Source: CAZWKQ01 sp964634005 | GTDB taxonomy: Bacteria > Bacteroidota > Bacteroidia > Bacteroidales > JACABE01 | Direction of reading: 5' to 3' | Assembly (NCBI GenBank): GCA_964634005.1 | Contig: CAZWKQ010000001.1 | Coordinates: 186,001-250,000 of the forward strand | DNA: 64,000 nucleotides | Part shown: positions 8,854-17,861 of the stretch, one piece after another | How the letters are laid out: each line of letters opens with the position of its first letter | Numbering within the stretch: position 1 is the stretch's first letter | The notes under the pieces: model-generated | What the model saw: the letters and a program-made list of their open reading frames with translations, nothing else | The model's database searches: none | What the model was told of the DNA's origin: nothing | Translations under genes and position numbers: made by a program

Positions 8854-9456
8854 CTAAACACCTTTTAAATACTTATTAAATTCTTCTGGAGTATTAATGT
8901 TGATAAAAGATTCTTTTGCATTTATTAAATAATCGGTATCCCAGTAACAAATATCTGTATTTTTGAGAAAATTCATAATTTTAAAATTATCTGATGTTAA
9001 TAGAAAATTTTCGAGTTGATGTAATATTTTTTTAGAATAAATAGCATGAAGCGGTTCTATATATTCTTTTGATTTAGGGATACAAACATCGCCTGAAAAC
9101 ATTGAAAAGTAATCAATTTGTTTTTCAATTATGTCTTTTCTAATAAAGGGCATATCGCATGAAACCATAAATACATAATCTTTCATCGAATAAAAGAGTG
9201 CCGCATGTATTCCCGATAATGGACCGCAGGATTTTATTTTATCTTCAAATACAGGATAATTTATATTTTTTTCTAATTCACCGGAAATATTGCTTATTAC
9301 AATTATTTCATCAAATACAGAAGCTAAAGTATCGGAAATTTTTTTTATGAATTTTTCTCCGTTATATTCAAGCAAGGCTTTATTAATTCCGTTGAATCGT
9401 GTATTGTTCCCTCCTGCCAATATAGCTGCACCGTATTTTTCTCTATTTGCTGTCAC
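8854..9456 (-). CDS. mobA: MobA-like NTP transferase (molybdenum cofactor guanylyltransferase family)
   Basis: 200 residues of a nucleotidyltransferase Rossmann fold. The N-terminal signature LAGGNNTRFNGINKALLEY (about 13-31) corresponds to the MobA motif LAGGxSxRMGxxK, with F in place of M. GPLSGIHAAL and VFMVSCDMPFI (the metal-binding aspartate of the CDMP motif) follow in the expected order. MobA attaches GMP to molybdopterin to form the guanine dinucleotide cofactor in the cytoplasm. No other molybdenum genes are in the window, so it could instead act on a different small substrate such as a sugar phosphate or CTP-dependent partner. Convergent with the flippase gene. Confidence 0.78.
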   Translation of the reverse strand: MTANREKYGAAILAGGNNTRFNGINKALLEYNGEKFIKKISDTLASVFDEIIVISNISGELEKNINYPVFEDKIKSCGPLSGIHAALFYSMKDYVFMVSCDMPFIRKDIIEKQIDYFSMFSGDVCIPKSKEYIEPLHAIYSKKILHQLENFLLTSDNFKIMNFLKNTDICYWDTDYLINAKESFININTPEEFNKYLKGV

Positions 9457-9510
9457 GTCTTTTTTTATTCAAATTTATCTAAAATCTTTCATAAAATTGC
9501 TTCTAATTAT

Positions 9511-9518
9511 TAATTTTG
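9511..9518 (+). promoter_or_regulatory. Possible -7 promoter box for ppnP
   Basis: TAATTTTG matches TAnnTTTG and lies 16 bases before the ppnP start codon. No convincing TTG is found 19-21 bases upstream, so only the -7 element is claimed. Confidence 0.4.
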
Positions 9519-9534
9519 GCGAAAAAAAATAATT

Positions 9535-9816
9535 ATGTTTAAAACAAATGAATATTTTGACGGTAAGGTAAAGTCTATATCTTACCAAACAAGCGAAGGT
9601 CCGGCAACAATAGGAGTTATGGCGGCCGGCGATTACGAATTTGGGACATCCACAGTCGAATATATGACTGTTACATCAGGTAAAATGCTTATAATGCTTG
9701 AAGGCGAAACTGAATGGAAAGAATACGGGGAATTTGAAACTTTTGTAGTTCCAAAAAATTCGAAATTTAAAATCAGCGTAAAAGAAGACACAACTTATCG
9801 TTGTTTGTACAGGTAA
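9535..9816 (+). CDS. ppnP: Pyrimidine/purine nucleoside phosphorylase PpnP
   Basis: 93 residues, the usual size of the PpnP (formerly DUF1255/YaiE) single-domain cupins. Motifs seen are YFDGKVKSISYQTSEGPATIGVM near the N-terminus, EYEFGTSTVE-like GDYEFGTSTVEYMTVTSG, and FVVPKNSKFKI near the end. The family phosphorolyses a broad range of nucleosides to free base and ribose-1-phosphate. It is a monocistronic gene between two minus-strand genes. The 220 bases after it hold only weak AT-rich hairpins (for example TTTTCTAT/ATAGAAAA at 9850-9867). Confidence 0.93.
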   Translation: MFKTNEYFDGKVKSISYQTSEGPATIGVMAAGDYEFGTSTVEYMTVTSGKMLIMLEGETEWKEYGEFETFVVPKNSKFKISVKEDTTYRCLYR

Positions 9817-10036
9817 AATTTTGAACATCAGTTTTTATTAAACATCTTATTTTCTATAAATAGAAAAGTGTTTGTTTTTGTCAGGAAGTAATAAGGTTTT
9901 AGTAGCCTTTTAGTGAAGTTTATAAGAGTTTTATCTTAAACTTTACCAAATTTTTCAAAATAAATAACTTAGGATCAACATTTTAAAAGGCAAAATTTAT
10001 ACTAACTTTACTTTCGCTTAAAAAATTTTTTTTAAA

Positions 10037-12724
10037 TCAATTTTCGGATGTTTTTCTACTTTTTTGGGGATTTTCCAAAGGGATTGTGAAACAAAACTTA
10101 CTTCCTTCTCCTAATTTCGATTCAACCCATATATTTCCTCCCATTAACTCAACGTAAGCTTTACTAATTGATAACCCCAGCCCGGCACCTTGATAAGCAG
10201 ATTTATTCTCTATATCAGCTTGAACAAATCTATGGAAAATTAACTCTTGTTTTTCCTCTGAAATACCAATTCCGGTGTCAATTACATAAAATAAAATATC
10301 TGAATTTCTTTTATTATAACCAAGTTTTATATACCCTTTTTCTGTAAATTTCAATGCATTTTTCATTAAATTAGTCAATACTGCTATTAATTTTTCTTCA
10401 TCAGTTTTAATTAATGATAAATCATCTGATAATGGTAATTCGATTATTAATTCTAGATTTTTCTTTTTAGATTCCGGTTTGAAAAAATTGAAAATATAAT
10501 CAACTGATTTATTAATATTTGTTTCTTTAATCTCTAAATCCATCACCCCTGATTCTATTTTAGAAATATTTATAATGTCATTTATTATATTAAGCATTCT
10601 TTCACCACTTTTCTGTATCATTTCTATGAATTCCTCTTTTTCTTTAACATCAAAATAGTTGTCCTTTAAGAGTTCTGTAAATCCAAGTATGCCGTTCATT
10701 GGAGTTCTTATCTCATGACTAATATTAGCTAAAAAGGCTGATTTAAGTCTATCGTTTTGTTCTGCTTTTTCTTTTGCCATAATGAGTTCTTTTTCCATTT
10801 TCATTCTTAATTTGATATTAACTAGTATCTGTGAGGCAAAAGACAAAAGTTTGTATTCTCCTTCTGAATACTGATGATAATTTTCATTGAAATCTAATCC
10901 AATAAATCCAACTAATTCAGATGAGTTTAGCATGGGAACAGCTATCAGACTTTTGATATCCTGAGATTTTAAAATTTCTTTTTCATAGCCTTCGGGCAAA
11001 GTCATTACATCATATATAAATAAAGGATTACCACTTTTAAAAACATCAACCCAACGTTCAGGAAGTTTTATATTCTGTAGATTTTCTTTTTGGGGAGTTA
11101 TATTTAAATTACACCATTCATATGTATTTGATGTTAATCCGGTATTTTGGTCAAAATCGAAAATATATCCTCTGCTTGCTCCGAAAAAAGTACTTATTTC
11201 TTTTAAAAGATTATTTGTAGAAGAATCTATATCTTCTAACGGCATATTTATATATGAAGATGAAATTTCGATAAGGATTTGTTGAAATTTGCTTTGAAAT
11301 AAAATTTTTTCTTGATATTCAATAGTTTCTGTAATATCGCGTGCAGTAGCAATTAAAACATCTTTTCCAAAATATTTGCCTTTGTTTACAATTACTTCTT
11401 TGGGGAAAATTGCACCTGTTTTTTTTACCGCCCAAAAATTGAATCTAATTGGGATGCCTGTACGAAAGACATTTTTTGAATCCTCCCATATTTGTTCTAT
11501 ATTATTTAAGCCAGGAGCTGCAACTGTCATGGGAGTCTGCCCAATAAGTTCTTCTCTGCTGCACTCATAAATTTTAACTGCACCTTTATTTACATCAATA
11601 AACTCTCCGGTTTCGGGATTCTGTATATATATAGCTTCACTAACCGAATTAAAGATATCAAAATAGCTTTCTTTAGATATTTTTAAATTTAAATCCGCTA
11701 ATTTTTTTTCAGTTATATCTTCAACAATTCCCTCATAATAAATCACATTTCCGTTATTATCAAAAATAGTTGTAGCAGTTTCTCTTATATTGATTTTCGA
11801 TCCGTCTTTTCGTTTTGCATCTAATTCAATTCCATAAACATGTCCGGCTGATTCAATCTGTTTTATAAATTTTAATCTTTGAAAAGGGGATGTATATATA
11901 TCTTTTTCAATATCAATATATTGCAATTCTTCTATGCTTTCAAATCCAAATATGTTTAAAAATGCCTTATTTGCAAGCAAAATTTTACCATCGGGTGATG
12001 TTCTATATATTCCGAGTGGTGAATTTTCAAATAGATTCCGAAATTGTATTTCGTTTTCTTTAAGAATATTATCAGTTATTTTTTTTTGAATTAATATGCC
12101 GGCAATATTAGCGATAATATCAATAAAATATGTGTTGTCAATTACTTTTTTGTTGAATGTGAATAAATGAATTATTGCTAATAATTTTTTATTGGGGATA
12201 ATTCCTATTGTATAAATTTTATGTAAGCCTATAATTTTTTGTATGAACTTAGCTGTTAAAGGAGATAAATCAGACTTTGCAAAATCTTCTAATTTGCCGG
12301 GAAATTCAACCAACTTCCCTAACCTAAAATAATTATCGTGTGTATGAATTAGTTTAAATTGTTTTCCTATTGGATTAAAGTTTGTTTTTTCTAATATTTT
12401 TTTCAATATTTTATTGTCAATTCCTGAGATACTTTCAAGTGTAACTATACCTCTTTCTTCATCAACAGAATTGAACAAAATTACAGTATCAGACAAAAAA
12501 TCGTTTAATAAATATGTAACATAATTATAGATATCATTTAGACTATCGAGTTTTATAAATTGGGGAATCAAATCATTTAAAATTTCCAATTTTTTAAAAT
12601 CATTGAAAGATGACTTAGATTCCTTTTTTAATTTTTCGATTTGTATTTTTAAAATTGAATTCTGTTCTTCAAGATCACGAACTTTATTCAAAAGTTCATT
12701 ATCTTTAGACAAATCATTATTCAT
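10037..12724 (-). CDS. Multi-sensor histidine kinase (GAF-PAS-PAS-GAF-HisKA-HATPase)
   Basis: 895 residues, with no signal peptide or membrane segment, so likely cytoplasmic. Order of parts: coiled coil about 5-45; GAF-like domain about 50-215; PAS about 222-340 (FRNLFENSPLGIYRTSPDG); PAS about 346-465 (ending DVLIATARDITE); GAF about 478-640 (SLIAVPMLNSSELVGFIGLDF); HisKA with SHEIRTPMNGILGFTELL and phospho-acceptor His670; HATPase with N box NLMKNALKFTEKG, G1 DTGIGIS and G2 GAGLGLSISKAYVELMGG. All catalytic motifs are present. No receiver domain is attached and no response regulator is adjacent, so it is an orphan kinase whose partner is unknown. A TATATTTG box at 12746-12753 (minus) may be its -7 element. 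Confidence 0.9.
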   Translation of the reverse strand: MNNDLSKDNELLNKVRDLEEQNSILKIQIEKLKKESKSSFNDFKKLEILNDLIPQFIKLDSLNDIYNYVTYLLNDFLSDTVILFNSVDEERGIVTLESISGIDNKILKKILEKTNFNPIGKQFKLIHTHDNYFRLGKLVEFPGKLEDFAKSDLSPLTAKFIQKIIGLHKIYTIGIIPNKKLLAIIHLFTFNKKVIDNTYFIDIIANIAGILIQKKITDNILKENEIQFRNLFENSPLGIYRTSPDGKILLANKAFLNIFGFESIEELQYIDIEKDIYTSPFQRLKFIKQIESAGHVYGIELDAKRKDGSKINIRETATTIFDNNGNVIYYEGIVEDITEKKLADLNLKISKESYFDIFNSVSEAIYIQNPETGEFIDVNKGAVKIYECSREELIGQTPMTVAAPGLNNIEQIWEDSKNVFRTGIPIRFNFWAVKKTGAIFPKEVIVNKGKYFGKDVLIATARDITETIEYQEKILFQSKFQQILIEISSSYINMPLEDIDSSTNNLLKEISTFFGASRGYIFDFDQNTGLTSNTYEWCNLNITPQKENLQNIKLPERWVDVFKSGNPLFIYDVMTLPEGYEKEILKSQDIKSLIAVPMLNSSELVGFIGLDFNENYHQYSEGEYKLLSFASQILVNIKLRMKMEKELIMAKEKAEQNDRLKSAFLANISHEIRTPMNGILGFTELLKDNYFDVKEKEEFIEMIQKSGERMLNIINDIINISKIESGVMDLEIKETNINKSVDYIFNFFKPESKKKNLELIIELPLSDDLSLIKTDEEKLIAVLTNLMKNALKFTEKGYIKLGYNKRNSDILFYVIDTGIGISEEKQELIFHRFVQADIENKSAYQGAGLGLSISKAYVELMGGNIWVESKLGEGSKFCFTIPLENPQKSRKTSEN

Positions 12725-12825
12725 AGATTTTGGTATTTGTAATCACAAATATACTAATTTATTAATAAAATCTTAAATCTTTTTATATTTTCTTCAATAA
12801 AATAATGAATTCAAAATTAATAAAC

Positions 12826-12864
12826 AAAAAGAGGCTGCCTTACTTTTCAGACAGCCTCTTTTTT
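12826..12864 (-). terminator. Rho-independent terminator after korB
   Basis: The stem AAAAAGAGGCTGCCT (12826-12840) pairs with the arm at 12849-12863 with one G-T mismatch. Read on the minus strand it ends in a T run. It lies between the end of korB and the start of the downstream sensor kinase gene on the same strand. Confidence 0.8.
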
Positions 12865-12891
12865 GCTGATAATTACTTTAATAAGTAATAC

Positions 12892-13926
12892 TTATTTTAT
12901 ATCCCAAGTATCACCGCTATTGAGCAAATCATCCATACACTTTATTTTGGAAGTTTCTTTGGCATATTTTATTTGTTCTTCTACCAAATCGTCGTATGTA
13001 GGATACATTGCAGAACGAATTACGCCGAAAGCCATAGGTAAATGAGGAGGAGTCATTTTTGCCAACATTAGATGTAAGCCCGGATCCTGTTGATATTGGT
13101 CGTGTACCAGTATATCGTCTTCGGTAATGCCGTTAACGCCTATTTCAACAACTTCCAAACGAGAATTTCTCATAATGATTCCTTTTTTCTTGTCTTTCCC
13201 AAAAAGCATCGGCTCTCCGTTTTTGAGATGTATTTGATGTTCATCTCTAAGATCTTTTGAAGTAACTTGAGCATGGGTTTTATCTGCAAAAATTACGCAA
13301 TTCTGTAATATCTCAATAACAGAAGTACCATCATGACGGGCTGCTTCAAACATAACCTCAGTCATCATTTTAGGATTGGTATCAACTGCTCTGGCAAAGA
13401 AAGTTCCCTGAGCACCTAATACCAATTCTCCCGGATTGAATGGATGTTCTATTGTCCCTTGTGGTGAAGTTTTTGTAACACTACCCATAGGAGTTGTCGG
13501 AGAATATTGACCCTTTGTTAATCCGTATATCTGATTGTTAAACAAAAGAATATTTACGTCAATATTTCTACGAATTATGTGGATAAAATGGTTTCCTCCT
13601 ATAGCCATAGAATCTCCGTCGCCGGTGGCAATCCAAACGCTTAGGTGTGGGTTTGCAACTTTAACTCCTGATGATATTGCAGCAGCTCTGCCGTGAATAC
13701 CGTGAAATCCGTAAGTATTAACATAATAGGGGAATCTTGACGAACAACCTATACCAGAAACCAAACAGAAATTTTCTTTGCGATAACCAATTTTAGGAAA
13801 CACATTGGCAACTGAAGATAAAATGGCATGAGCTCCACATCCGGGACACCATTTTACCATTTGGTCGCTTACAAAATCTTCTTTTGTCAGTTCTACATTA
13901 GAACGTTCTACTGTATAATTTTCCAT
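12892..13926 (-). CDS. korB: 2-oxoacid:ferredoxin oxidoreductase beta subunit (KorB-like)
   Basis: 344 residues forming the thiamine-diphosphate half of a 2-oxoacid:ferredoxin oxidoreductase, probably 2-oxoglutarate synthase. WCPGCGAH supplies Cys27 and Cys30 and GIGCSSR supplies Cys61 as iron-sulfur ligands. The TPP motif starts at GDGDSMAIGGNHFIH (102-116) and ends with FNNQIYGLTKGQ. With KorA it makes acyl-CoA, CO2 and reduced ferredoxin, or runs in reverse in reductive carbon fixation. It starts 2 bases after korA stops, so translation is likely coupled. The substrate (2-oxoglutarate versus other 2-oxoacids) is inferred from subunit layout and not proven. Confidence 0.92.
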   Translation of the reverse strand: MENYTVERSNVELTKEDFVSDQMVKWCPGCGAHAILSSVANVFPKIGYRKENFCLVSGIGCSSRFPYYVNTYGFHGIHGRAAAISSGVKVANPHLSVWIATGDGDSMAIGGNHFIHIIRRNIDVNILLFNNQIYGLTKGQYSPTTPMGSVTKTSPQGTIEHPFNPGELVLGAQGTFFARAVDTNPKMMTEVMFEAARHDGTSVIEILQNCVIFADKTHAQVTSKDLRDEHQIHLKNGEPMLFGKDKKKGIIMRNSRLEVVEIGVNGITEDDILVHDQYQQDPGLHLMLAKMTPPHLPMAFGVIRSAMYPTYDDLVEEQIKYAKETSKIKCMDDLLNSGDTWDIK

Positions 13927-13928
13927 TT

Positions 13929-15779
13929 TTATTTCTCCTCTAAAATTTGGTTAAACACTTCTGTTAACTCACTAACTACAAATGGCAAGCCCTGAATTTT
14001 GTTATATTGGCGATATTTAAACTCAGGATGCTTCATTCTAAGATAATTTACAAACTGTCCGGCATTAAGCTCGCAAACAACAATATTTTTGTGATTTGCA
14101 AGTATCTGAGCTGTATTTTTCGGTAATGGCATAATATGGTGGAAATGAGCATGTGCTACACTTTTACCTTCGTTTTGCAGTTGCTCAACAGCAGTTAAAA
14201 CAGCTCCATAGGTGCCACCCCAGCTAACAACCAATAAGTCAGCATTAGGATCTCCGACAATAGTTTGTTCAGGAATAAAATCGGCTACTTTTTGCACTTT
14301 TGCCTCACGCAATTCAACCATTTTTTGATGGTTTAGCGGGTCTGTTGTAACATTTCCGTAAATATCTTCTTTTTCCAAACCGCCGATTCTGTGTCTTAAC
14401 CCTTCGGTTCCGGGCAAAGCCCATTTTCTTACCAAGGTTTCAGGGTCGCGTCTATATGGTTTATAATCGGGTTCGTTTGGTTTTGCTATTGGAGGCGTAA
14501 TTTTGGGTAAATCGTCCATTTTTGGAATTCTAAACAGTTGAGAACCATTTCCCAAATAACCGTCTGTCAATAAAATTACCGGAGTCATATGCTCCATTGA
14601 TAATTTTGCAGCCTCATAAGCATAATAAAAACAGTTTGCAGGAGAAGAAGCAGCAATAACGATACAAGGAGCTTCGCCATTTCTTCCGAATAATGCCTGC
14701 ATTAAATCGGATTGCTCGGATTTTGTAGGCATTCCTGTTGATGGACCTGCTCTTTGCACATCTACTATGACCAAAGGTAACTCAGTCATTACTGCAAGCC
14801 CTATTGCTTCGCTCTTTAACGATAATCCCGGACCTGAAGTAGTTGTACATGCTAAAGAACCGACAAAACTTGCTCCGATTGCAGAACAAATACCGGCTAT
14901 TTCATCTTCTGCCTGAAATACTTTTGCTCCAAGTGATTTGTGTTTTGCTAATTCCATTAATATTTCAGTGGCAGGTGTAATAGGATATGAACCTAAAAAC
15001 AAAGGCCTTCCAGATTTTTCGGATGCCGCAAGCAAACCCCAGGCAGTTGCAATATTACCTGTAATATTGCGATATTTCCCTTTTTCGAGTTTTGCCTTTG
15101 GTACAACTATTTGCGATTCTAATGCCTCAACCGATTCCGCAAATATATATCCGGCTTTTAATACTGTTTTGTTTATTTCACTTATTAAAGGATTCTTTTT
15201 AAATTTCTCGTCAAGATATTCAAAAGTAGTATCGAATTTTCTGTCAAAAATAAAATAGATAATACCTAAAGCAAACATATTTCTGCTTTTTTCGGCTATC
15301 TTAACATCAGTGGTAAGTTCTTTTATGCTGTCTTTAGTTATTGTAGTAATAGGTGCTTTTATGAGGTTATATTTGTCCAAACTACCGTCCTCGAGAGGAT
15401 TAGTTTTATAACCTGCTTTTTCAATTCCTTTTTCATCAAAAGTATCAGTATCTACAATAATTGTAGCTCCAACCTTTGCCCATTTCAAGTTCGATTTTAG
15501 CGAAGCCGGATTCATTGTTACCAAAACATCGCATAAATCGCCTGAAGTATGAACTTTTGAGCCGATATGTACCTGAAAGCCTGATACTCCGGCTATTGTG
15601 TTGTGTGGAGCCCTTATCTCTGCCGGATAATCGGGAAAGGTGGCTAAATCATTCCCTGCCAAAGCAGCATTCTCCGAAAAAAGTGTTCCCGTAAGTTGCA
15701 TCCCATCTCCCGAATCCCCAACAAACTTTATCACAACATCCTCTTTTTCTATTACTTGCTTTTTCTTTTTAACAGTCAT
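13929..15779 (-). CDS. korA: 2-oxoacid:ferredoxin oxidoreductase alpha subunit with fused gamma domain (KorA-like)
   Basis: 616 residues. The N-terminal gamma-type domain (about 14-205) shows GDSGDGMQLTGTLFSENAALAG and LVTMNPASLKSNL. The pyrimidine-binding alpha domain begins near residue 235 with GNIATAWGLLAASEKSG, then FLGSYPITPATEILMELA, FQAEDEIAGICSAIGASF and TTTSGPGLSLKSEA. A C-terminal transketolase-like domain follows (LLVVSWGGTYGAVLTAVEQL). This fusion is typical of Bacteroidota KorA. First gene of the korAB operon. A TAACTTTG box on the minus strand at 15811-15818 suggests the promoter, and a perfect inverted repeat lies about 120 bases upstream. Confidence 0.92.
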   Translation of the reverse strand: MTVKKKKQVIEKEDVVIKFVGDSGDGMQLTGTLFSENAALAGNDLATFPDYPAEIRAPHNTIAGVSGFQVHIGSKVHTSGDLCDVLVTMNPASLKSNLKWAKVGATIIVDTDTFDEKGIEKAGYKTNPLEDGSLDKYNLIKAPITTITKDSIKELTTDVKIAEKSRNMFALGIIYFIFDRKFDTTFEYLDEKFKKNPLISEINKTVLKAGYIFAESVEALESQIVVPKAKLEKGKYRNITGNIATAWGLLAASEKSGRPLFLGSYPITPATEILMELAKHKSLGAKVFQAEDEIAGICSAIGASFVGSLACTTTSGPGLSLKSEAIGLAVMTELPLVIVDVQRAGPSTGMPTKSEQSDLMQALFGRNGEAPCIVIAASSPANCFYYAYEAAKLSMEHMTPVILLTDGYLGNGSQLFRIPKMDDLPKITPPIAKPNEPDYKPYRRDPETLVRKWALPGTEGLRHRIGGLEKEDIYGNVTTDPLNHQKMVELREAKVQKVADFIPEQTIVGDPNADLLVVSWGGTYGAVLTAVEQLQNEGKSVAHAHFHHIMPLPKNTAQILANHKNIVVCELNAGQFVNYLRMKHPEFKYRQYNKIQGLPFVVSELTEVFNQILEEK

Positions 15780-15810
15780 TGTGTTGAAATTTTTATTGAT
15801 AATTTTGATG

Positions 15811-15818
15811 CAAAGTTA
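15811..15818 (-). promoter_or_regulatory. Possible -7 promoter box for korAB
   Basis: TAACTTTG on the minus strand matches TAnnTTTG and lies about 32 bases before the korA start codon. No good -33 TTG was found at the usual distance. Confidence 0.4.
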
Positions 15819-15899
15819 ATTTTTTTAAACATTTTTTAATGATTATTGTCGTTTTTTTTGACATTTTTTTAACCTGCCGTAACTATATGAGTTTCTGAT

Positions 15900-15924
15900 T
15901 CCTTTATAATTATTTTATAAAGGA
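15900..15924. repeat. Perfect 10-bp inverted repeat upstream of korAB
   Basis: TCCTTTATAA (15900-15909), a 5-base spacer and the exact complement (15915-15924). There is no T run on either side, so a terminator is unlikely. Position upstream of korA and downstream of a small membrane gene fits an operator or a weak transcript hairpin; function is not shown. Confidence 0.45.
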
Positions 15925-15976
15925 TATATTACGAATTATAGGTAAAAGTTAATACTTTTATCTCCAATTAAACCTA

Positions 15977-16276
15977 TTAAACCGAAAATTTCAACCTGAA
16001 AATTCTTGAAATATTGATTGTGGTTCTTTTTCTTGATTTTCTGTAGAAGAATAAAGTTATAAACTTTGATATCTTTTCACTTAATAATATCAAAATCAAT
16101 AAAAAATTCATTATTAATATAATATACACAATATAATTATTGACTTTTCTTAAAATATCCGATATTTGATTAAATTCATAAATATTATTAGCTAAGCAAG
16201 CCAAAACAGTCAATATCTGTATGTTAAGAAAGATTATCAGGTTATATATTATGAATAAATTTATAGCCTTTTTCAT
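15977..16276 (-). CDS. Small hypothetical membrane protein
   Basis: 99 residues. Two strongly hydrophobic segments are seen, about 6-27 (LFIIYNLIIFLNIQILTVLA) and about 48-66 (YIVYIILIMNFLLILILL), joined by a short polar loop, with a basic tail (YRKSRKRT). I recognise no family. It lies in the divergent space upstream of the TackOD1 gene and on the same strand as korAB. AT-rich sequence can produce such hydrophobic frames by chance, so gene reality is uncertain; an MKK start and a sensible two-helix topology favour it. Confidence 0.4.
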   Translation of the reverse strand: MKKAINLFIIYNLIIFLNIQILTVLACLANNIYEFNQISDILRKVNNYIVYIILIMNFLLILILLSEKISKFITLFFYRKSRKRTTINISRIFRLKFSV

Positions 16277-16403
16277 TGGAATTTACTTTGATTTTTACGG
16301 CAAATAGAATAATCTTCCGTTAATTAGTAATGAATTTAATGTTAAAAAAAAAATCATAATCAATAAATTTTTCATTTTTTTAATAATATTTCATCAAATA
16401 AAT

Positions 16404-16411
16404 TATTTTTG
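16404..16411 (+). promoter_or_regulatory. Possible -7 promoter box for the TackOD1 gene
   Basis: TATTTTTG matches TAnnTTTG and lies 40 bases before the GTG start. The matching -33 element is not evident. Confidence 0.35.
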
Positions 16412-16451
16412 TAACATAAAAATAAGTGTTTCACATTGCAAAAAATATAGC

Positions 16452-17855
16452 GTGTATTCAGAGATAATTGGTAAAAAGGTAGCTAATTCAAGTAATAAAG
16501 AAATTTATTATATCGATAACTATAAATTGCAAGATTTAAAGAATATTGTAATTTGCGATGCTCTTATTTTAGATTATACTGACTCAAAAGGATGTACAAA
16601 TTTTTTGAGATCAATCAGAAATTCTTTAATAGAATCGATTTATCTGGTTCCAGTATTTATTTTTGCTGTAGATTCTATAGTTGATCCCCTTACACAAATC
16701 TTATCCGACGGAATAATCTCCTCGGTAAATGATAAGTTTGTAGTAGAAACTATTGAAAAAATTTCAATAAAAAGAGAGAATTTAGGACTTAAAGAATCTA
16801 ATACTTTTGAACAAAGAATTATAAACAAATTACTTAGAATACTTTACACAAGAAATATTTCATTAGAGCCAATTGTAAATCCTGAATCTCATACAGGATA
16901 TGAGTTTCCGTTTATAAACGGACATTTCAACAACAACCAAACTACCGCTATGTATGATATTTTGGAAGGTATGGTTGAAACTAATTTATTAACATCAACA
17001 TTTTCTGACAGAGTAAAATTATGTAACAGGTGTTATTCGGCTTTTCTGAATTATCGTGAATCATGTCCAAAATGTCGCTCCTATAACCTAAGCAACGAAA
17101 AAATGATATACCATACCGAATGTGGCTTTATGGGAGTAGAAAAGGCATTTGGTTCGCAAACCTATAAAATTTGTCCTAATTGCAATAAACAATTATGGCA
17201 GCTTGGTGTTGATTATACTAAGCCATCAGGGATGTACAGTTGTAACGACTGCCGACACTTATTCCGTGAACCTGTAAGAATGGCATTTTGTTTCAACTGT
17301 CAAACAGAGAATATAATTGATTTATTGCATGTAATAAATATAAACACTTACCAGTTAACTAAAGAAGGAGAAAAAATGGCTCTTGGAGAACAGAATAAGG
17401 AAAAGGAAAAAATTCTGGAAGCTAAAAACGAAGTGGGAGTTGCAGGGTTTATATCTTTTACTACTTTTTCTACGTTTTTAGATTATGAAATTCAAAGAAT
17501 TAAAACAACAGGGACTCCCATAGCTATAGGGAAAATAAAAATAGATATTTCTTTAAACGATAAAACTAAATTAGGTTTTAAATTTCAAAATTTACTTCAG
17601 GAAATTGGTGAATTTATTAAAAATACCACTTCGCCAAGCGATATATTAACAGTAGGACCTAACGATGTTTTTTTGATTATAACATCCGATAATTCTATGA
17701 CTAAACTCGACTTTCTATTGGCAAACCTTCAATTATCTACACAAAAAATGCTAAGTCTTGCATTCCCCGAAGTCGATATTTCTGCAAGGGTTAAGTCAAC
17801 ATACATTGACGGAAGTCTTTCAAAAACTGAAATTATAAACGATTTAATAAGATAG
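16452..17855 (+). CDS. TackOD1 zinc-binding signalling protein with degenerate receiver-like and GGDEF-like ends
   Basis: 467 residues, GTG start. Residues about 18-105 look like a degenerate receiver (DALILDY, VPVFIFAV, SDGIIS strands) without the usual acidic pair or the Lys of a KP loop. Residues about 185-290 hold five CxxC pairs (Cys191/194, 205/208, 241/244, 264/267, 280/283) plus His221 and Cys224, with LGVDYTKP between pairs. I recognise this as TackOD1, the thaumarchaeal output domain 1, a predicted metal-binding output module. Residues about 330-460 resemble a GGDEF fold in which the active-site loop has become VGPNDVF, so no cyclase activity is expected. It converges on the neighbouring receiver-ATPase gene with 6 bases between them. 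Target and signal are unknown. It ends in TAG. Confidence 0.72.
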   Translation: MYSEIIGKKVANSSNKEIYYIDNYKLQDLKNIVICDALILDYTDSKGCTNFLRSIRNSLIESIYLVPVFIFAVDSIVDPLTQILSDGIISSVNDKFVVETIEKISIKRENLGLKESNTFEQRIINKLLRILYTRNISLEPIVNPESHTGYEFPFINGHFNNNQTTAMYDILEGMVETNLLTSTFSDRVKLCNRCYSAFLNYRESCPKCRSYNLSNEKMIYHTECGFMGVEKAFGSQTYKICPNCNKQLWQLGVDYTKPSGMYSCNDCRHLFREPVRMAFCFNCQTENIIDLLHVININTYQLTKEGEKMALGEQNKEKEKILEAKNEVGVAGFISFTTFSTFLDYEIQRIKTTGTPIAIGKIKIDISLNDKTKLGFKFQNLLQEIGEFIKNTTSPSDILTVGPNDVFLIITSDNSMTKLDFLLANLQLSTQKMLSLAFPEVDISARVKSTYIDGSLSKTEIINDLIR

Positions 17856-17861
17856 TTTTTA

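Noticed and set aside
9850..9867. TTTTCTAT/ATAGAAAA hairpin as ppnP terminator
   Set aside because: A two-base loop and all-AT stem with no T run make it weak; recorded only as intergenic content.
14938..15258. 106-residue plus-strand frame inside korA
   Set aside because: It lies antisense to a clear family member and shows no recognisable domain; it is a shadow frame.
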